A stretch of 64,000 nucleotides of DNA, taken from the NCBI GenBank assembly GCA_963457665.1, contig OY735207.1:45742179-45806178 (forward strand), in the 5' to 3' direction. The DNA is from Thysanoteuthis rhombus. Taxonomy: Eukaryota > Mollusca > Cephalopoda > Oegopsida > Thysanoteuthidae. The notes beneath the pieces are model-generated. The model saw only the letters and a program-made list of their open reading frames with translations, was not told the DNA's origin and did no database searches. The translations under genes were made by a program, and so were the position numbers. Positions 1 to 10,739 of this stretch are shown here, piece after piece (position 1 is the first letter of the stretch; each line of letters opens with the position of its first letter).

Positions 1-39
1 ATTTAATGGAGAGGTAGAACAAAATTATGACAATAAATA

Positions 40-530
40 AAAATTAAATTGGCAAGCTTTCAGAAGAACAAGCTCAACCTTCAAAAAAAAGAAAATCCCA
101 TTAGTCCTAAAAATAAGGCTATTCTAACAGTGCATACCTCCGATAGCCACCTATGGAGCTGAAACATATGACCCTAACCAAAACATCGACCCTCGAACTG
201 AAAACCATACAACGTGCTCAGAAGGGAATCATACTCAACGCCATTTCAAGTGATCATAAGACAGCACAGTATATTAGGGAAAAGAGCTATCATAAAATCC
301 ACTAGAAAACTCAGATAGCAATGAGCTGATCATGTAACAAAAATGTCAGACAACCACTTGACTTCACGACCCTCAATATGGATCCCCAGGGATCATATGC
401 AAAACTGGACAGCAAAATATACGATGGCGTGACGAACTAGACAAGTTCAGGAAGTACTGGCTCCGCGACGCCCATGATTGAGAGGTCTATCGAATCTTAG
501 GGAAGGTTTATGTCCCCTAAAAGGCTACTA
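40..530 (+). mobile_element. RTE-type LINE 3' fragment (dead)
   Basis: Decayed copy of the C-terminal part of a non-LTR retrotransposon polyprotein, recognised because 13 segments of the window share the same blocks. These are a GAET block, a block like RTMQRAHERIML, a block like WAGHVARMADN, and a final block like FRKYWLRDAHDREVWRILGK. Here they appear in order from about 150 to 520 but are interrupted by frameshifts and stops. The blocks match the C-terminus of RTE-clade endonuclease/reverse-transcriptase proteins. Upstream domains lie outside the window or are lost. No tail is preserved. Confidence 0.75.
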
Positions 531-1555
531 CTGCCGTTACTATTACTTCTGATGAGTGACATGAGAAATTTCATTGCTATAATTTCAAAATCTTGGCCAC
601 TCAAGTCCAAGACACTAACAGTATTAGAAGTGTAAACTCAAACTACTGAACCAAACAGGGGTGGGGGCAAATTCATTTTCAAAAAGTTGCTAGGTGCAAA
701 CCGAACAAAACGGATTTGGAGCCGCTACTCTAGAGTAGATGTGTTGATATTCGAGTCCTAAATCTACTTGTTCCAAAATGAATCATAAGCGAATGGGTGT
801 AGATGCAAGCAGTAAGAATAACAAACAAGCTATAATGAGCAAATCCAGGAAACCATATATGATATAAAAAACAATGAAACCTGTTTTGTAAAAGATAAAA
901 AGGCAAAATGGTCATAAAGTCGCCATGGGTCTAAGCAATGAACTTAAATCGCTACAGATAAAACGGGGCCAATTAGACTATGTGGCGAGTACATATTTAT
1001 TTCAAAGGTAAAGGGCGGTGACACTTTCTTATGAAGTATTTTATTACACAAAACATATGATTTGGAATAAACGTTGAATACTTGGATTATATGATTCTAG
1101 TATAAAGCTATGTTTTCAAAAAGCTCATTTAAAAGCTCATGTAAAGTCAACCGTCGGGTAATAAATAAAGATGTCTCTTTAGAGGCATTTGAAAAATAAA
1201 CTAAATTCGAGAGAAAACGGTGGCAAATTTGTTACCAATGTGCTCTAGGCTAGGGAGACCATTGTGCAGACTTATATAAGTCCTGGTAAAATCTCAGAAA
1301 GACTTATTTTCTATTGCTTGCGTAGCACCAATCATCGATTTAATGGAATGTTTTTGTCATGAAATTCAGCATTCAGAATTGGGCCTAAAAAAGATCCATC
1401 AGAGAACTGTGAACATCAGAATGAAATTGACTTAACGATGCGTTGATGTATGAATACGTGTTAGGCTTTTTGAAATTTCGCATCATGTTCCTGAGCAGAC
1501 TGATTACAAATATTTGATAATTACCAATGGCTTCCGAAACTAGCATGCTAATCAT
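531..1555. other. No recognisable feature
   Basis: AT-rich unique-looking sequence. I see no long reading frame with coding character, no RNA gene and no familiar repeat. Confidence 0.5.
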
Positions 1556-1560
1556 TCTAG

Positions 1561-1635
1561 CGCACTGATAAGGATTGGATCCTTGCCAACGTTGACTATG
1601 GGGGAAACAGATTTTTGCTGCCACAGCCTGGGCAG
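1561..1635 (+). CDS. Possible internal exon, unknown protein
   Basis: A 75-base segment (25 codons, phase 0) that is clearly richer in G and C than its surroundings. It is preceded by a branch-point-like gctaat and an acceptor ending cattctag, and followed by a strong donor, CAG then GTAAGA. Its open frame reads DKDWILANVDYGG then NRFLLPQPGQ. I do not recognise the protein. The frame is stopped just upstream by the TAG of the acceptor, as expected for a true exon edge. A chance splice pair in repeat-rich DNA cannot be excluded. Confidence 0.35.
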
Positions 1636-1873
1636 GTAAGATAATTATGGACGAGTGGTTTGGCCAAGTTATCATTTACCCATGATTTTCTCCATCAATC
1701 ATAATAGCATTTGTCAAGATATCTGACAATTAGGCAGAGCGCAGGGAAAACATGGTTCGTATCTTTTCCATAGGCATTAGTGAAAAGTGAACGAAATCAA
1801 ACTTGATTCACCGATTCTGATTTCTATGCTTATACTCATTACGCCTCCCACGCCATTAGTTTATTGATATATG

Positions 1874-1876
<3 letters not shown>

Positions 1877-1944
<68 letters not shown>

Positions 1945-1992
1945 TAAACAGTTAACACATACACATACAAACACACACACACACACATATAT
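1877..1992. repeat. (TA)n with short (CA)n
   Basis: About 65 bases of (TA)n to 1,942, then a short CA-rich tract near 1,965-1,990. Confidence 0.97.
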
Positions 1993-2295
1993 ATTCATGT
2001 AGGGTACACATATGTATATGTGTAAGTTATAATGATGATATACATTTTCTATCTTAGCAGTGTATCAAACAAACAATATAGAGATTGATTGGAGAGATTT
2101 GAAATGAAGTTCAAAATCAGAGAGTTTGTGCAGATTTTCGAAAATGATATTCCAATATTCTAATGTGGAATATTAGTGAACGTAGTAAATTGTACACCTG
2201 ATGATACTAAGACACAAATCAGTCCAATTCTAGCTCTGTACTAGAGAGCCAAATTCTCTAATTATACACACAATATAATATGACACAACACAATA

Positions 2296-2296
<1 letters not shown>

Positions 2297-2376
<80 letters not shown>

Positions 2377-2395
2377 TACATATATATATATGTAT
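2297..2395. repeat. Compound (CA)n(TA)n microsatellite
   Basis: (CA)n at 2,297-2,333 passes directly into (TA)n to about 2,371, with interrupted TA beyond. Open frames here on both strands are repeat artefacts. Confidence 0.97.
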
Positions 2396-2461
2396 ATTAA
2401 GAGAAAAATACAACATCCAAGGTGGTAATGAATATAAAAGAAAAACCAAGGGGCTTTTGCC

Positions 2462-2600
2462 GTGTAGTAGAGGTTAGCAAGCTAGTCTAACAAACCTTTA
2501 CTACCGTAGTGAGTTTGATCTCCACTAGCTATCGAACAATTGTGGCCTTGTGTCAGACTGAGCCAAGATTAGTGTATCTAAAAACAACATTGAGGAACCC
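2462..2600 (+). mobile_element. tRNA-derived SINE-like copy, family 2
   Basis: Contains ggttagcaagctagtct followed about 30 bases later by gagtttgatctccact, a Pol III box A/box B-like pair at tRNA spacing. The same arrangement recurs at 23.7, 25.3 and 25.5 kb. This fits the tRNA-derived SINEs described from octopus and squid, but I cannot assign a named family. Confidence 0.55.
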
Positions 2601-3886
2601 TGCAAAGTCATTTTTCCAAGTGAAACAACTAAATCAGGGCGGAGAGAAGTAATAAGTGTCAAGTTAAGCACACTGCTTACCGTGGAATGAGGGCAAGATA
2701 ATAGACTGTGAACAACGATGAACAGCCTGTAAGGTTACTAGAAGTTGTACATATGGGTTTGTGAGTGTAGAGTTCAACACCATATGGAAACTCGCATTCA
2801 GAAGAAGAAAATAAATAAGGCCATTTATATCAGGGGTAAACCCATGGCTATTGGAAGAACTCCAGCAATAATAATGTAAACTCATTAACGCTCCCTACAA
2901 GTAAAGTAAAAAAAAAAGGGTGGGAAAGATCCTTTGATACGCTCTTCCAATATCGTCTGCTCTTTGATAAGAAGACAATTCCCATCAAATCTCGCCTGTG
3001 GCCACGCCGGTACGAGGTCTTAGTCTGATGTCTCTATTGGACAGTGATGTTTTTGTTAATAAGATGAAAAAGGAAAGAAAAAGAAACTACTATTACAGCC
3101 CAAATGCAACATGCGCCTGAATAGGGCTGGAGAATCGTGTATAAAACAACAAAGATTGAGAAAAATGTCTGAAAATATAAGGATATATATATATAGTTTC
3201 ATCAGTATGGAATTTTAAGTACTGTATTGTAGCAGTTTAGAGTCATTTTGTTAAGGTTGACATGAGTTTTTTTTTCTTTTCAGAGATGATATTTAGTTGG
3301 GTCTGATAAGACTTATTAGAGTTCGTTAATCTGTGCAGGTTATTCACTTCGTCCAGTATATAATGTTAGACAAACTAAAAAGAGAAAGCTAGGAAGTATG
3401 TCTCCACTTAAATTCCAGTAGAACATTTGCAATAGAAATGTTGAAGACAAAGACACAAAGATCTTGGACATGGTCTATGTCCAACGATGGATGTTGAAGG
3501 GCTGCTGTTGATGATACTGACGATTCGTTGGATGAGCGGCACTTAGCCAAAAATCAATAAGAACTTAACACTGTTAATTGCAAGTGCAAATATTGAATCT
3601 CATAGCCAGGTGTCAGGGAAGTATCAAGTTTCCTGGGCAAAACAAATTATTGATATGTTAAGGTAAAGGTTGCAATTTAACTTCTGGAAGAAAACATGTT
3701 ATCATCACATAACTGAGAATATCTATCTTTTTTTCAACATTGAAACTAAAAATAAAAACCATAAGCACATATTTAGGCTGATGGATACCCACATTACCTA
3801 AAATGAACACAAGCTTGAGATTTCCTGTTAAAAAAAATCAAACTCCTGATAACTCTTGATAAGATTATTTTTTTTCGAATTTCAAA
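2601..3886. other. No recognisable feature
   Basis: AT-rich sequence. A good acceptor-like tract ends at about 3,283 but is followed only by a short frame, so no exon is called. Confidence 0.45.
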
Positions 3887-4102
3887 ATGCGATGGTTAAT
3901 TACTTCCGCACCACCAAAGCTACTTTTTGATCTAAAAAGTGCAGAAGATGATTTTAGACCAGTTTCCTCTTCTCTGATGTCTTTACCCCAATATTTTGTG
4001 CAATACAATGAAATGGAGAGAGCAAGGAGAAGGAAAAAGTTCCGAAAGAATCAACGTAGAAAGAGCAATTCCTCTAAGGAAGTCAAGCAAAATGTGCAAT
4101 AA
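3887..4102 (+). CDS. Possible terminal exon with basic C-terminus
   Basis: A 71-codon open frame with non-repetitive composition. It reads PPKLLFDLKSAEDDFRP in the first half and ends in a lysine/arginine-rich stretch (ARRRKKFRKNQRRKSN). The stop codon overlaps a canonical AATAAA at about 4,098-4,103. The basic tail could be nuclear- or RNA-related, but I do not recognise a family. The ATG may be internal, because no clear acceptor sits immediately upstream. It could equally be a chance frame or a retrocopy fragment. Confidence 0.3.
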   Translation: MRWLITSAPPKLLFDLKSAEDDFRPVSSSLMSLPQYFVQYNEMERARRRKKFRKNQRRKSNSSKEVKQNVQ

Positions 4103-4216
4103 AGATTTGTTCGAGATTTTGGAATCAGTACTTTGATTGGATAAATTTCTGTAAATTGACCAGAAAGCAAATTAAAGGACCGGGACGTCATTAGATTTAA
4201 CTTTAGGTCTCTTGCC

Positions 4217-4217
<1 letters not shown>

Positions 4218-4291
<74 letters not shown>

Positions 4292-4309
4292 AATACACAC
4301 ACGCACACG

Positions 4310-4362
<53 letters not shown>
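4218..4362. repeat. Compound (TA)n(CA)n(TA)n
   Basis: (TA)n to about 4,288, CA-rich to 4,342, then (TA)n again. Overlapping frames on both strands are artefacts. Confidence 0.97.
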
Positions 4363-4469
4363 TCGAAATTTCGAAATTTTCTTTCTTATATTTAAGCCAA
4401 CTCTCATGTGGACATATCCTCAAATTCACATAGAATACACCAATAAAAAACTGCAAGACACACATCCTC

Positions 4470-4513
4470 TTTCTCTCTCTCTCATATATATATATATATA
4501 CGCATACGTACAA

Positions 4514-4560
<47 letters not shown>

Positions 4561-4582
4561 CACTTATATATATATATATATG
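4470..4582. repeat. Compound CT/TA/CA/TA microsatellite
   Basis: Short (CT)n, then (TA)n, (CA)n and (TA)n blocks. Confidence 0.95.
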
Positions 4583-4844
4583 TTATGCGCTTTTCATATC
4601 ATTTCTGTCGTTTGTTAGTTTGTCCAGGCTTATGTACATAAGGTTGGGTTGTTTAGTTTCACTCGTCACTGTACGGCCCGACAAGTTCCGTTTGCACAAT
4701 TCGGTTTGAATACATCAAAGGAAAATCATCAACCTTAAGGTCTGGTTGATGACTCAGTCCCATGACCTATGCTTCATTTTTTAATTTAGGGAAGTGTGAC
4801 GTTATAGGTCGGGAATTTTATTTTTTAGCTACTAGTACATAAAA

Positions 4845-5333
4845 CGATGGCAAACCTTCGGCAGGGCAAACTCAACCTTCAAGAATAAGAAAATCTCATC
4901 AATCCTGAAAAGAAGATTATGCAACCAATGCATCCTCCCGATAGTCACCTACGGAGCTGAAACATGGGACCAAACCAAGACATTGATCCGCACTGTAACG
5001 TACATATGGACGAATCGTGCTCAACCTCACATGGATAGGTCACAATACAGCATACTATATCAAGGGAAAAACAAGTGTCGAATCCATTAGAAAATTCAAA
5101 TGGCAATGGGCGGGCAATGTTGCACGAATAGCAGACAACTGCTGGACATCACGACTCACAGCATGGATCCCTAGAGATCGCATGCAAAATCGAGGCTTGC
5201 TGAATATAAGATAGAGAGAAGAATTAGACAAGTTCAGAAAGTACTAGCTACACAAAGCCCGTGATAATGAGGTTTGGCGAATCCTTGGGAAGGTCCACGT
5301 CCAACGACAGACGATAAAAGATTGACGATGATG
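4845..5333 (+). mobile_element. RTE-type LINE 3' fragment (dead)
   Basis: Same C-terminal blocks as the other RTE copies. CATNASSR-region remnants and the GAET block lie near 4,930-4,970, and the central block reads KFKWQWAGNVARIADN around 5,085-5,135. The end, with CCAACGACAGACG, runs into a short TGATGA tail at about 5,325-5,333. Several frameshifts and a deletion just after the GAET block show it is non-functional. Confidence 0.8.
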
Positions 5334-5590
5334 ACTGAAAATCTGTTTTTAAGCGATGATATCATCAATATGAACATTATTATATTACTGAGATCGGTAA
5401 GAGAAAGATTCTAAATATTATCGGTTAAATGGTAAAAATGGATGATTCCAACAAGAAGAAATGCGCATAGTATATGGGGAAATAAGTGACTGGATTGACA
5501 CAAAAAGGTTTCCTTAAAAAAATATTCAGTGTTCATGGCTGTAAGGCTATCTAGACTACACTTACACACGCACACATATATACACAATAA
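5334..5590. other. No recognisable feature
   Basis: AT-rich spacer with a short CA-rich remnant at 5,560-5,585. Confidence 0.5.
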
Positions 5591-5650
5591 TCATTCGCCT
5601 GAAGAAGCCCAAACAGGGCAGAAACATAAACGTGTTTGTGTAGCAAATCC
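5591..5650 (+). ncRNA. Hammerhead-like three-way junction, family A
   Basis: The order of elements is that of a type I hammerhead. Stem I strand ATTCGC (5,593-5,598) is followed by core CTGAAGA (5,599-5,605) and hairpin II GCCC/GGGC (5,607-5,610 with 5,616-5,619). Next come GAAA (5,621-5,624), a stem III of up to 8 pairs (5,624-5,631 with 5,634-5,641) and A5642 at the cleavage position. Stem I closes with GCAAAT (5,643-5,648), pairing 5 of 6. It deviates from consensus by an A.A mismatch (5,606/5,620) where hammerheads have a G-C pair, so activity is uncertain. Three more decayed copies occur in the window. Confidence 0.45.
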
Positions 5651-6235
5651 TTACTTCATCCAATTTTAAGCTCTACGCAAAATAAACTAAATATTTAATG
5701 TTGAATGTATCAAGCTATCCAACTATATAGGTTCAAAAATCATATGTGTAGCAACAAAGTAAAGCATACTTTCCTATGTAGACTAGATCACTGGGTAACA
5801 CACGGTTGTAACACAAGTTTTGGATGATATCAAATATGATGGTACCGAATATAACGTAACAAGGAGAGTCGATACAGAGCGATGATATGTATGTACTTAG
5901 TATGTTGCGTCTTGGCGCCTGGTCGTAGTTCCCGATCTCGCCGTTTGGTGGGTAAGAACAGGGCAGGAAATACTGAGCCGAAATTTAATAAAAATCATTT
6001 ATTTCCAGAGTGCACCGGAAAATTGAGATTATGTTATAAGGCTTTCGAGTGGAGGGCATATCAAAATAACAGTTGAAGTTGAATCGGTGTACAGTTATTT
6101 TTCATGTATTTTACGCGGGTATACACAGACAGACACACAGAAACAAAATATTCGTTTCTTTATATAAGTAATCACACGTGATGAAACAACTTTATCAAAA
6201 AACCTCATTCCAGAGAAGTAAAAACTGAGAATAAA
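5651..6235. other. No recognisable feature
   Basis: AT-rich sequence. The 64-codon frame near 5,882-6,076 has no recognisable similarity and no clear splice sites. Confidence 0.4.
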
Positions 6236-6242
6236 CATCAGA

Positions 6243-6500
6243 TCATTGATCTATCAGTCGTTGAATTGAATTTCTCTCATTTCGCCGATCTTTGGCGACC
6301 ATTAAAATCATAGTTTTTAAGGTTTCCTTGAACTTACTCCCCTGCATTAGCTTCTTAAAGGGCCCAGTGTACATTGTGTATCGGCTTTGTGCATCAGGAA
6401 TGTGCTTCCAGGTCGTTATAAAGTTACAGGATACTACTGATAGAAACAGATAGGCAACAATGACGAGCCAGTTATAAAATAAAGTAAATATTGAGAACAT
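6243..6500 (-). CDS. Possible small secreted protein
   Basis: An 85-codon frame beginning with a textbook signal-peptide shape: hydrophobic FSIFTLFYNWLVIVAYLFLS, then VVSC. A hydrophilic region with basic pairs (KK, RR) follows, ending IQRLIDQ. The start has A at -3 (aagaATG). A peptide precursor or short secreted protein fits this layout. The basic pairs could be cleavage sites, but I see no repeated peptide and no known hormone. Repeat content nearby and the lack of a visible promoter keep confidence low. It might also be a first exon or chance. Confidence 0.3.
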   Translation of the reverse strand: MFSIFTLFYNWLVIVAYLFLSVVSCNFITTWKHIPDAQSRYTMYTGPFKKLMQGSKFKETLKTMILMVAKDRRNERNSIQRLIDQ

Positions 6501-6599
6501 TCTTTCTTATTCACCATCCAGTCTTATTTGAAGAAGTTTAATCATATATTTGCATGGATCCAGTACATACAGACATCTATAGTATATACATATAGCGTG

Positions 6600-6601
<2 letters not shown>

Positions 6602-6632
<31 letters not shown>
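6602..6632. repeat. (CA)n microsatellite
   Basis: About 15 uninterrupted CA units. Confidence 0.97.
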
Positions 6633-6635
<3 letters not shown>

Positions 6636-6731
6636 AACTGTGTGTTTTCTCTCAGGCTCATTATTATCAGAAGCATCTCATTTTCACAAACCCTTCTTTC
6701 AAAATTCGGCTGATGTAATGTACAAATTAAG

Positions 6732-6734
<3 letters not shown>

Positions 6735-6780
<46 letters not shown>
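6735..6780. repeat. (TA)n microsatellite
   Basis: About 23 TA units. Confidence 0.97.
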
Positions 6781-6781
<1 letters not shown>

Positions 6782-7000
6782 CCACCGATGATGGAAAGGC
6801 CATATAACTGCTTTTGTCTAAATTGAGTGATATACTAACCGTATAACAACAGGGGCCATTTCATATAACTCAATTCATAATTCATTCTATCGGACCAAAT
6901 ATGTCCATTTCTTAAGTACATACCTGTTGCATTGAAAGAGACGAATAGACAAAGAATAAACGAGATTAGAATTTTAGTTAAAAACCAAATATATCTATCT

Positions 7001-7002
<2 letters not shown>

Positions 7003-7085
<83 letters not shown>

Positions 7086-7086
7086 C
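7003..7086. repeat. (TA)n microsatellite
   Basis: About 40 TA units. The open frame through it is an artefact. Confidence 0.97.
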
Positions 7087-7935
7087 TCATACTGAGGAAT
7101 CCCTATCACTTAGAGTTCACTTTACAGGCAGACGAATAAAATCTCAGAGTGATGGGGTTTCACATTCAGACATCACTATCCAAAACCCAAACTCTCCTCA
7201 CCGTTTCGAACAACGATACATACTACAAACCATATGCAAATCCATTGATTGAAATCAATACATACATATGGCAGTGAGATTTTAGATCACAGGGACAGCA
7301 AATGCATTACATAAACAATATTCGCTGTTCGAGGGCCGAACTCCTTTGCTTCAGCAAAATCTAAAAAGTAAACAAAATGGAATTCATTTCTCCATATAAT
7401 ATAATTCTAAAACTAGGTGTTTCATTCCAACTCTTTTATTGATAGTTTCCTGTAAATGGGATTTGCTAACTTCAGCAGAACACATCAATCTGAGTTGGGC
7501 CTTAGATGTGAGAGTGAATTTGTAACCGGTTTTTGAGTACGTCACTGTGTCACTGTTATAAGTGCACGGCGTCACTGTCATCCGTCATCATTACACACGA
7601 AAATAAAGTCAATACTCTATAATGTGAGTTTTGCAAATATTTTAGTATTCGCTGAGGATATTCAAAGCTGATGAAATTATTTCTATATTTCCAGATTTGT
7701 TTTGTCAACTTTACTATAAGATCAGAATGCTACTGAGAGCATAGTGAAAAGACCCAGAATGTCGAGTTGATGAAAAATGAATCGGTCAGTCCCTAACAAG
7801 TAAAACCAACGATATTTTTAGAAATAAGTATAAACTACAAAGTTGCAAGCAACTTCACATCACTCGAGCAAGGAAATTTTTGATATGGATTTTACGGGTA
7901 TGATACCGATTGCAGGGGGTAAAGCCTATTTAGTT
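7087..7935. other. No recognisable feature
   Basis: AT-rich sequence. The frames seen are short and without recognisable domains. Confidence 0.45.
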
Positions 7936-7938
7936 TGG

Positions 7939-8325
7939 AATCATCATCATCATCATCAGTCTTTTAGCGTCCGTCGTTGGACATAGACCTTCCCCAGGAT
8001 TTGCCACACCTCTCTATCATGGGCGTCACGGAGCCAGCACTTCCTGAACTTGTCTAGCTTGTCTCTCCATCTAACATTTTGCCGGCCTCAGTTGCGCATG
8101 TGGTCTCGGGGAATCCATGTTGTGAGTCGTGATGTCCATCGATTGTCTGCCATTCTTGCAGCATGGCCAGCCCAACGCCATTTGAGATTTTTTAAGGATT
8201 CTATGATGTCTCTAACTCTTGTCTTTTCCCGGATGTACTGTGCTGTTTTGTGGTCTGTCCATGTGAGGCCCAGCATTATTCTTTCATGTGCACGTTGCAT
8301 GGTTCTCAGTTTAACATATACCAAT
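7939..8325 (-). mobile_element. RTE-type LINE 3' end with (ATC)n tail
   Basis: Best-preserved RTE 3' end. On the minus strand it reads through LRTMQRAHERIML, DIIESLKNLKWRW, ARMADNRWTSRLTTW and PRDHMRN. One in-frame TGA sits where an Arg codon (CGA) is expected. It then continues GRQNVRWRDKLDKFRK, DAHDREVWQILGK and VYVQRRTLKD to the natural TGA stop. That stop merges into (TGA)n, seen as (ATC)n at 7,939-7,962 on the plus strand, so there is practically no 3' UTR. The 5' side joins unrelated sequence near 8,325. It is 5' truncated and non-functional. Confidence 0.85.
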
Positions 8326-9228
8326 TTTTTCAAAGGCTGTTTGCAAAGCGTTCCTTCCCTTTGAACCTTCACACTGATCTTTTTTGATACTTGTTCTATC
8401 CGATCGCAACATCCGTTGAACCTAATAGACATTTTTTTCAAATTGAGATACATATTAATGGTCCGAAAGTAAACACAAATGATGGTCATCCTATAGATTC
8501 ACACATTTACGCATTGATTATTAAAGTGTTTTCCTAGAAAGTGTTTTTCTTTCCATATCTTGTTGACTTAACGTTAACGGTTCAATTCTTTGTGGGCCAC
8601 GAGCCAAATTGTACAATTTTATCTCATTTATAAGAAAATGTATTTCAATGTGCAGTAAAATGGAAGTCCTTATTCTTATTCTTTTAGTTCACTGCACGAA
8701 TGTCAATAAATTAGTAGTAAAGATGGGTAGAGGAACTCAGTCATATACTCCATGAAATACAGCAAGAATATTTTGAAAAACAAAAACAAAAACAGCTCCT
8801 ATACTTCATCAATAATAGCCCCAAAGAATTTGGTTTGATATTATCAACAATCATTCAAGTTCAAGTGATTAGTATTTGCGACTGGTTTGCGTACGTACTC
8901 CCCTAGATTAAACTTAATGAATGAGAGATTCTAGTGATAGTTTAGACAAGAGACATGTAAATTTTTCTAACGAGTGCCTACGATGAACATCCCTTCTCCC
9001 AAAAGAATGGGAACCCCCTCAGCACGACTTCGCACGCGTTCTCACGGCAGTACATCACTGGTATCGATTAACTGAATGAATTAATCTATAATATCACAAA
9101 TAACGACTTATTAGAATTGGATAATAGTCGTCAAAAACATAAAATAACAGTATTCTATCTCAACTCTTTTCATGAGTAATAGTGACCGTGGACGTTATTA
9201 TTGTTAGTGATAATAATCTCTGAATAGC
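8326..9228. other. No recognisable feature
   Basis: AT-rich spacer between the RTE 3' end and the mariner remnant. No frame or repeat recognised. Confidence 0.5.
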
Positions 9229-9230
9229 TC

Positions 9231-10096
9231 TGTCCATAAAGAAACCGAACATTTGAAGAAGTGTGCCAATGAGGCGTTCAAGCTGGCTCTGACTGAAACG
9301 TTATGTAGCACTGATCTTGATTATTTGCATTAAAAAAGTGCATCAAACAATGTTGGTTAGATTCTGAGCTACACGTGCCAGAGTGAACGTGTGTTTAGTG
9401 TGCTTTTTTTTTCCTTTTTTTCTCCAAGTTGAACAATGAAGTATCTTGATGACTGACGTGTTTGTGCGAAATTCTGTTTTAAATAGGGACAAACGTTTCT
9501 GGAGACTTTCCCCATGTTGCAACAGGCCTGTTGGGATGAGTGGTACTAGCGTTTAAGATTGGGAAGAACGTCTATCAAAGGCGATGCCAACTCAGGCGAC
9601 ATTTTACGTCGACGGAAAATGATCACATTGAAAAATGAGGTGCTACTGGTAGTGGAAATCATCTCCTGACTGTCTGGGAAGTTTCCAAACAGATGAGAAT
9701 TTTTTAAAAAAGTTCCCATCACAATATTTTAGAAGAAGAACTGATGATACATCATGTTGTGTCACGTCTACCGACAGACGGGCACAATTTTTTTGACGAA
9801 GCACGAGACAACTCTCACCTTCCAGCTAGCCTACTCTCTGTATTTGGCCCTTGCCGACTTTCAGGCAATGGATGGGGTAGGAGAAAAATGCGCAACGATA
9901 CCTGGACACTATTCCCCGAAACGACTGTCAGAACACATTTTAGAGCTAGACCCCCCTCCAAAAAACAAACAAACAAACGCTGGAAGCTATGTATTGACAG
10001 TGGAGGGAACTATTTGGAAGGTAACGAATCTCATTAGTTTCTGGGTAAAGCAATGAATTCATTTTCTAAATAAGTTCGGTTTCTTTCTGGACACAT
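9231..10096 (+). mobile_element. Mariner-type DNA transposon remnant
   Basis: Bounded by inverted ends. The left, TGTCCATAAAGAAACCGAAC at 9,231-9,250, matches the reverse complement of the right (about 10,075-10,094) at 19 of 20 positions. Between them lies a broken mariner transposase. At about 867 bases it is shorter than the usual full-length mariner of roughly 1.3 kb, so it is an internally deleted, immobile copy. The TA target duplication is not clear at the edges. Confidence 0.75.
9465..10040 (+). pseudogene. Mariner transposase pseudogene
   Basis: The N-terminal part (frame from about 9,465) reads KFCFK, stop, GQTFLETFPMLQQACWDEWY, stop, then GRTSIKGDANSG. This corresponds to the mariner helix-turn-helix region (KFCFKLGKTA...MLQQAYGDE...GRTSVEDD type). 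The C-terminal part appears after a deletion as FLTKHETTLTFQLAYSLYLA then LADF (frame of 9,754), equivalent to the mariner YSPDLAPxDFFLFP block around the third catalytic Asp. It ends as KRWKLCIDSGGNYLEGN, the conserved mariner C-terminus. The middle, with the first catalytic aspartates, is missing, and the two C-terminal pieces are in different frames. Confidence 0.75.
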
Positions 10097-10735
10097 CCTG
10101 TTCAGATCAGTTGATGACGCAGTAAGTCTACCCGTGGGTGAATTGCAGACGACCTTCTGAATCACTAATGTCGTAGTTGAAATTCTGATGTCAGGCAACA
10201 CAATGGGACGCATTTGTCATGCACTTTCCTTTGTCATTGTCTCTTTCTGATGCTTAAATGGGAAAAAAGCATTAATGTAAAGAAAACAAAAGAATAATGT
10301 TATTTGATACGGAGCAAAATATTTTTAAGTGCAATCCAATTCTTTCTGTTTCATAGAATGCAGAAATAATGTATTTTGATACTATTTATTCATGTCGGAT
10401 AAACAAGGCGGTAATCTTACACTAATTTCCGGCCATTCAAAACAAAACATTTGTTAATATGTGTATAAAAAAAAATAAATCTGTGAAATTGAGATTTTTT
10501 GAAATAATCAAATGATGACAAAACTATTTAATTCAAAACACGTTTTATCATAACTTGCTTAAAGGCTGCCTTCGCCACCGGCCATCAAGCTTGATATCAC
10601 AACAGTATTTGTATCGAAATAATATTATGATTATTTGCTATTAAAATGATAAATGAAACTACTCTATAATTAGCATTTCCCCCCTCAAATGTCGAAAACG
10701 TCTCCCCTCACTTTTGACCAATGAAAAAGAAAAAC
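10097..10735. other. No recognisable feature
   Basis: AT-rich sequence with no recognisable repeat or frame. Confidence 0.5.
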
Positions 10736-10739
10736 ATGA

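Noticed and set aside
8050..8364. 104-codon plus-strand frame
   Set aside because: Antisense of the RTE C-terminus.
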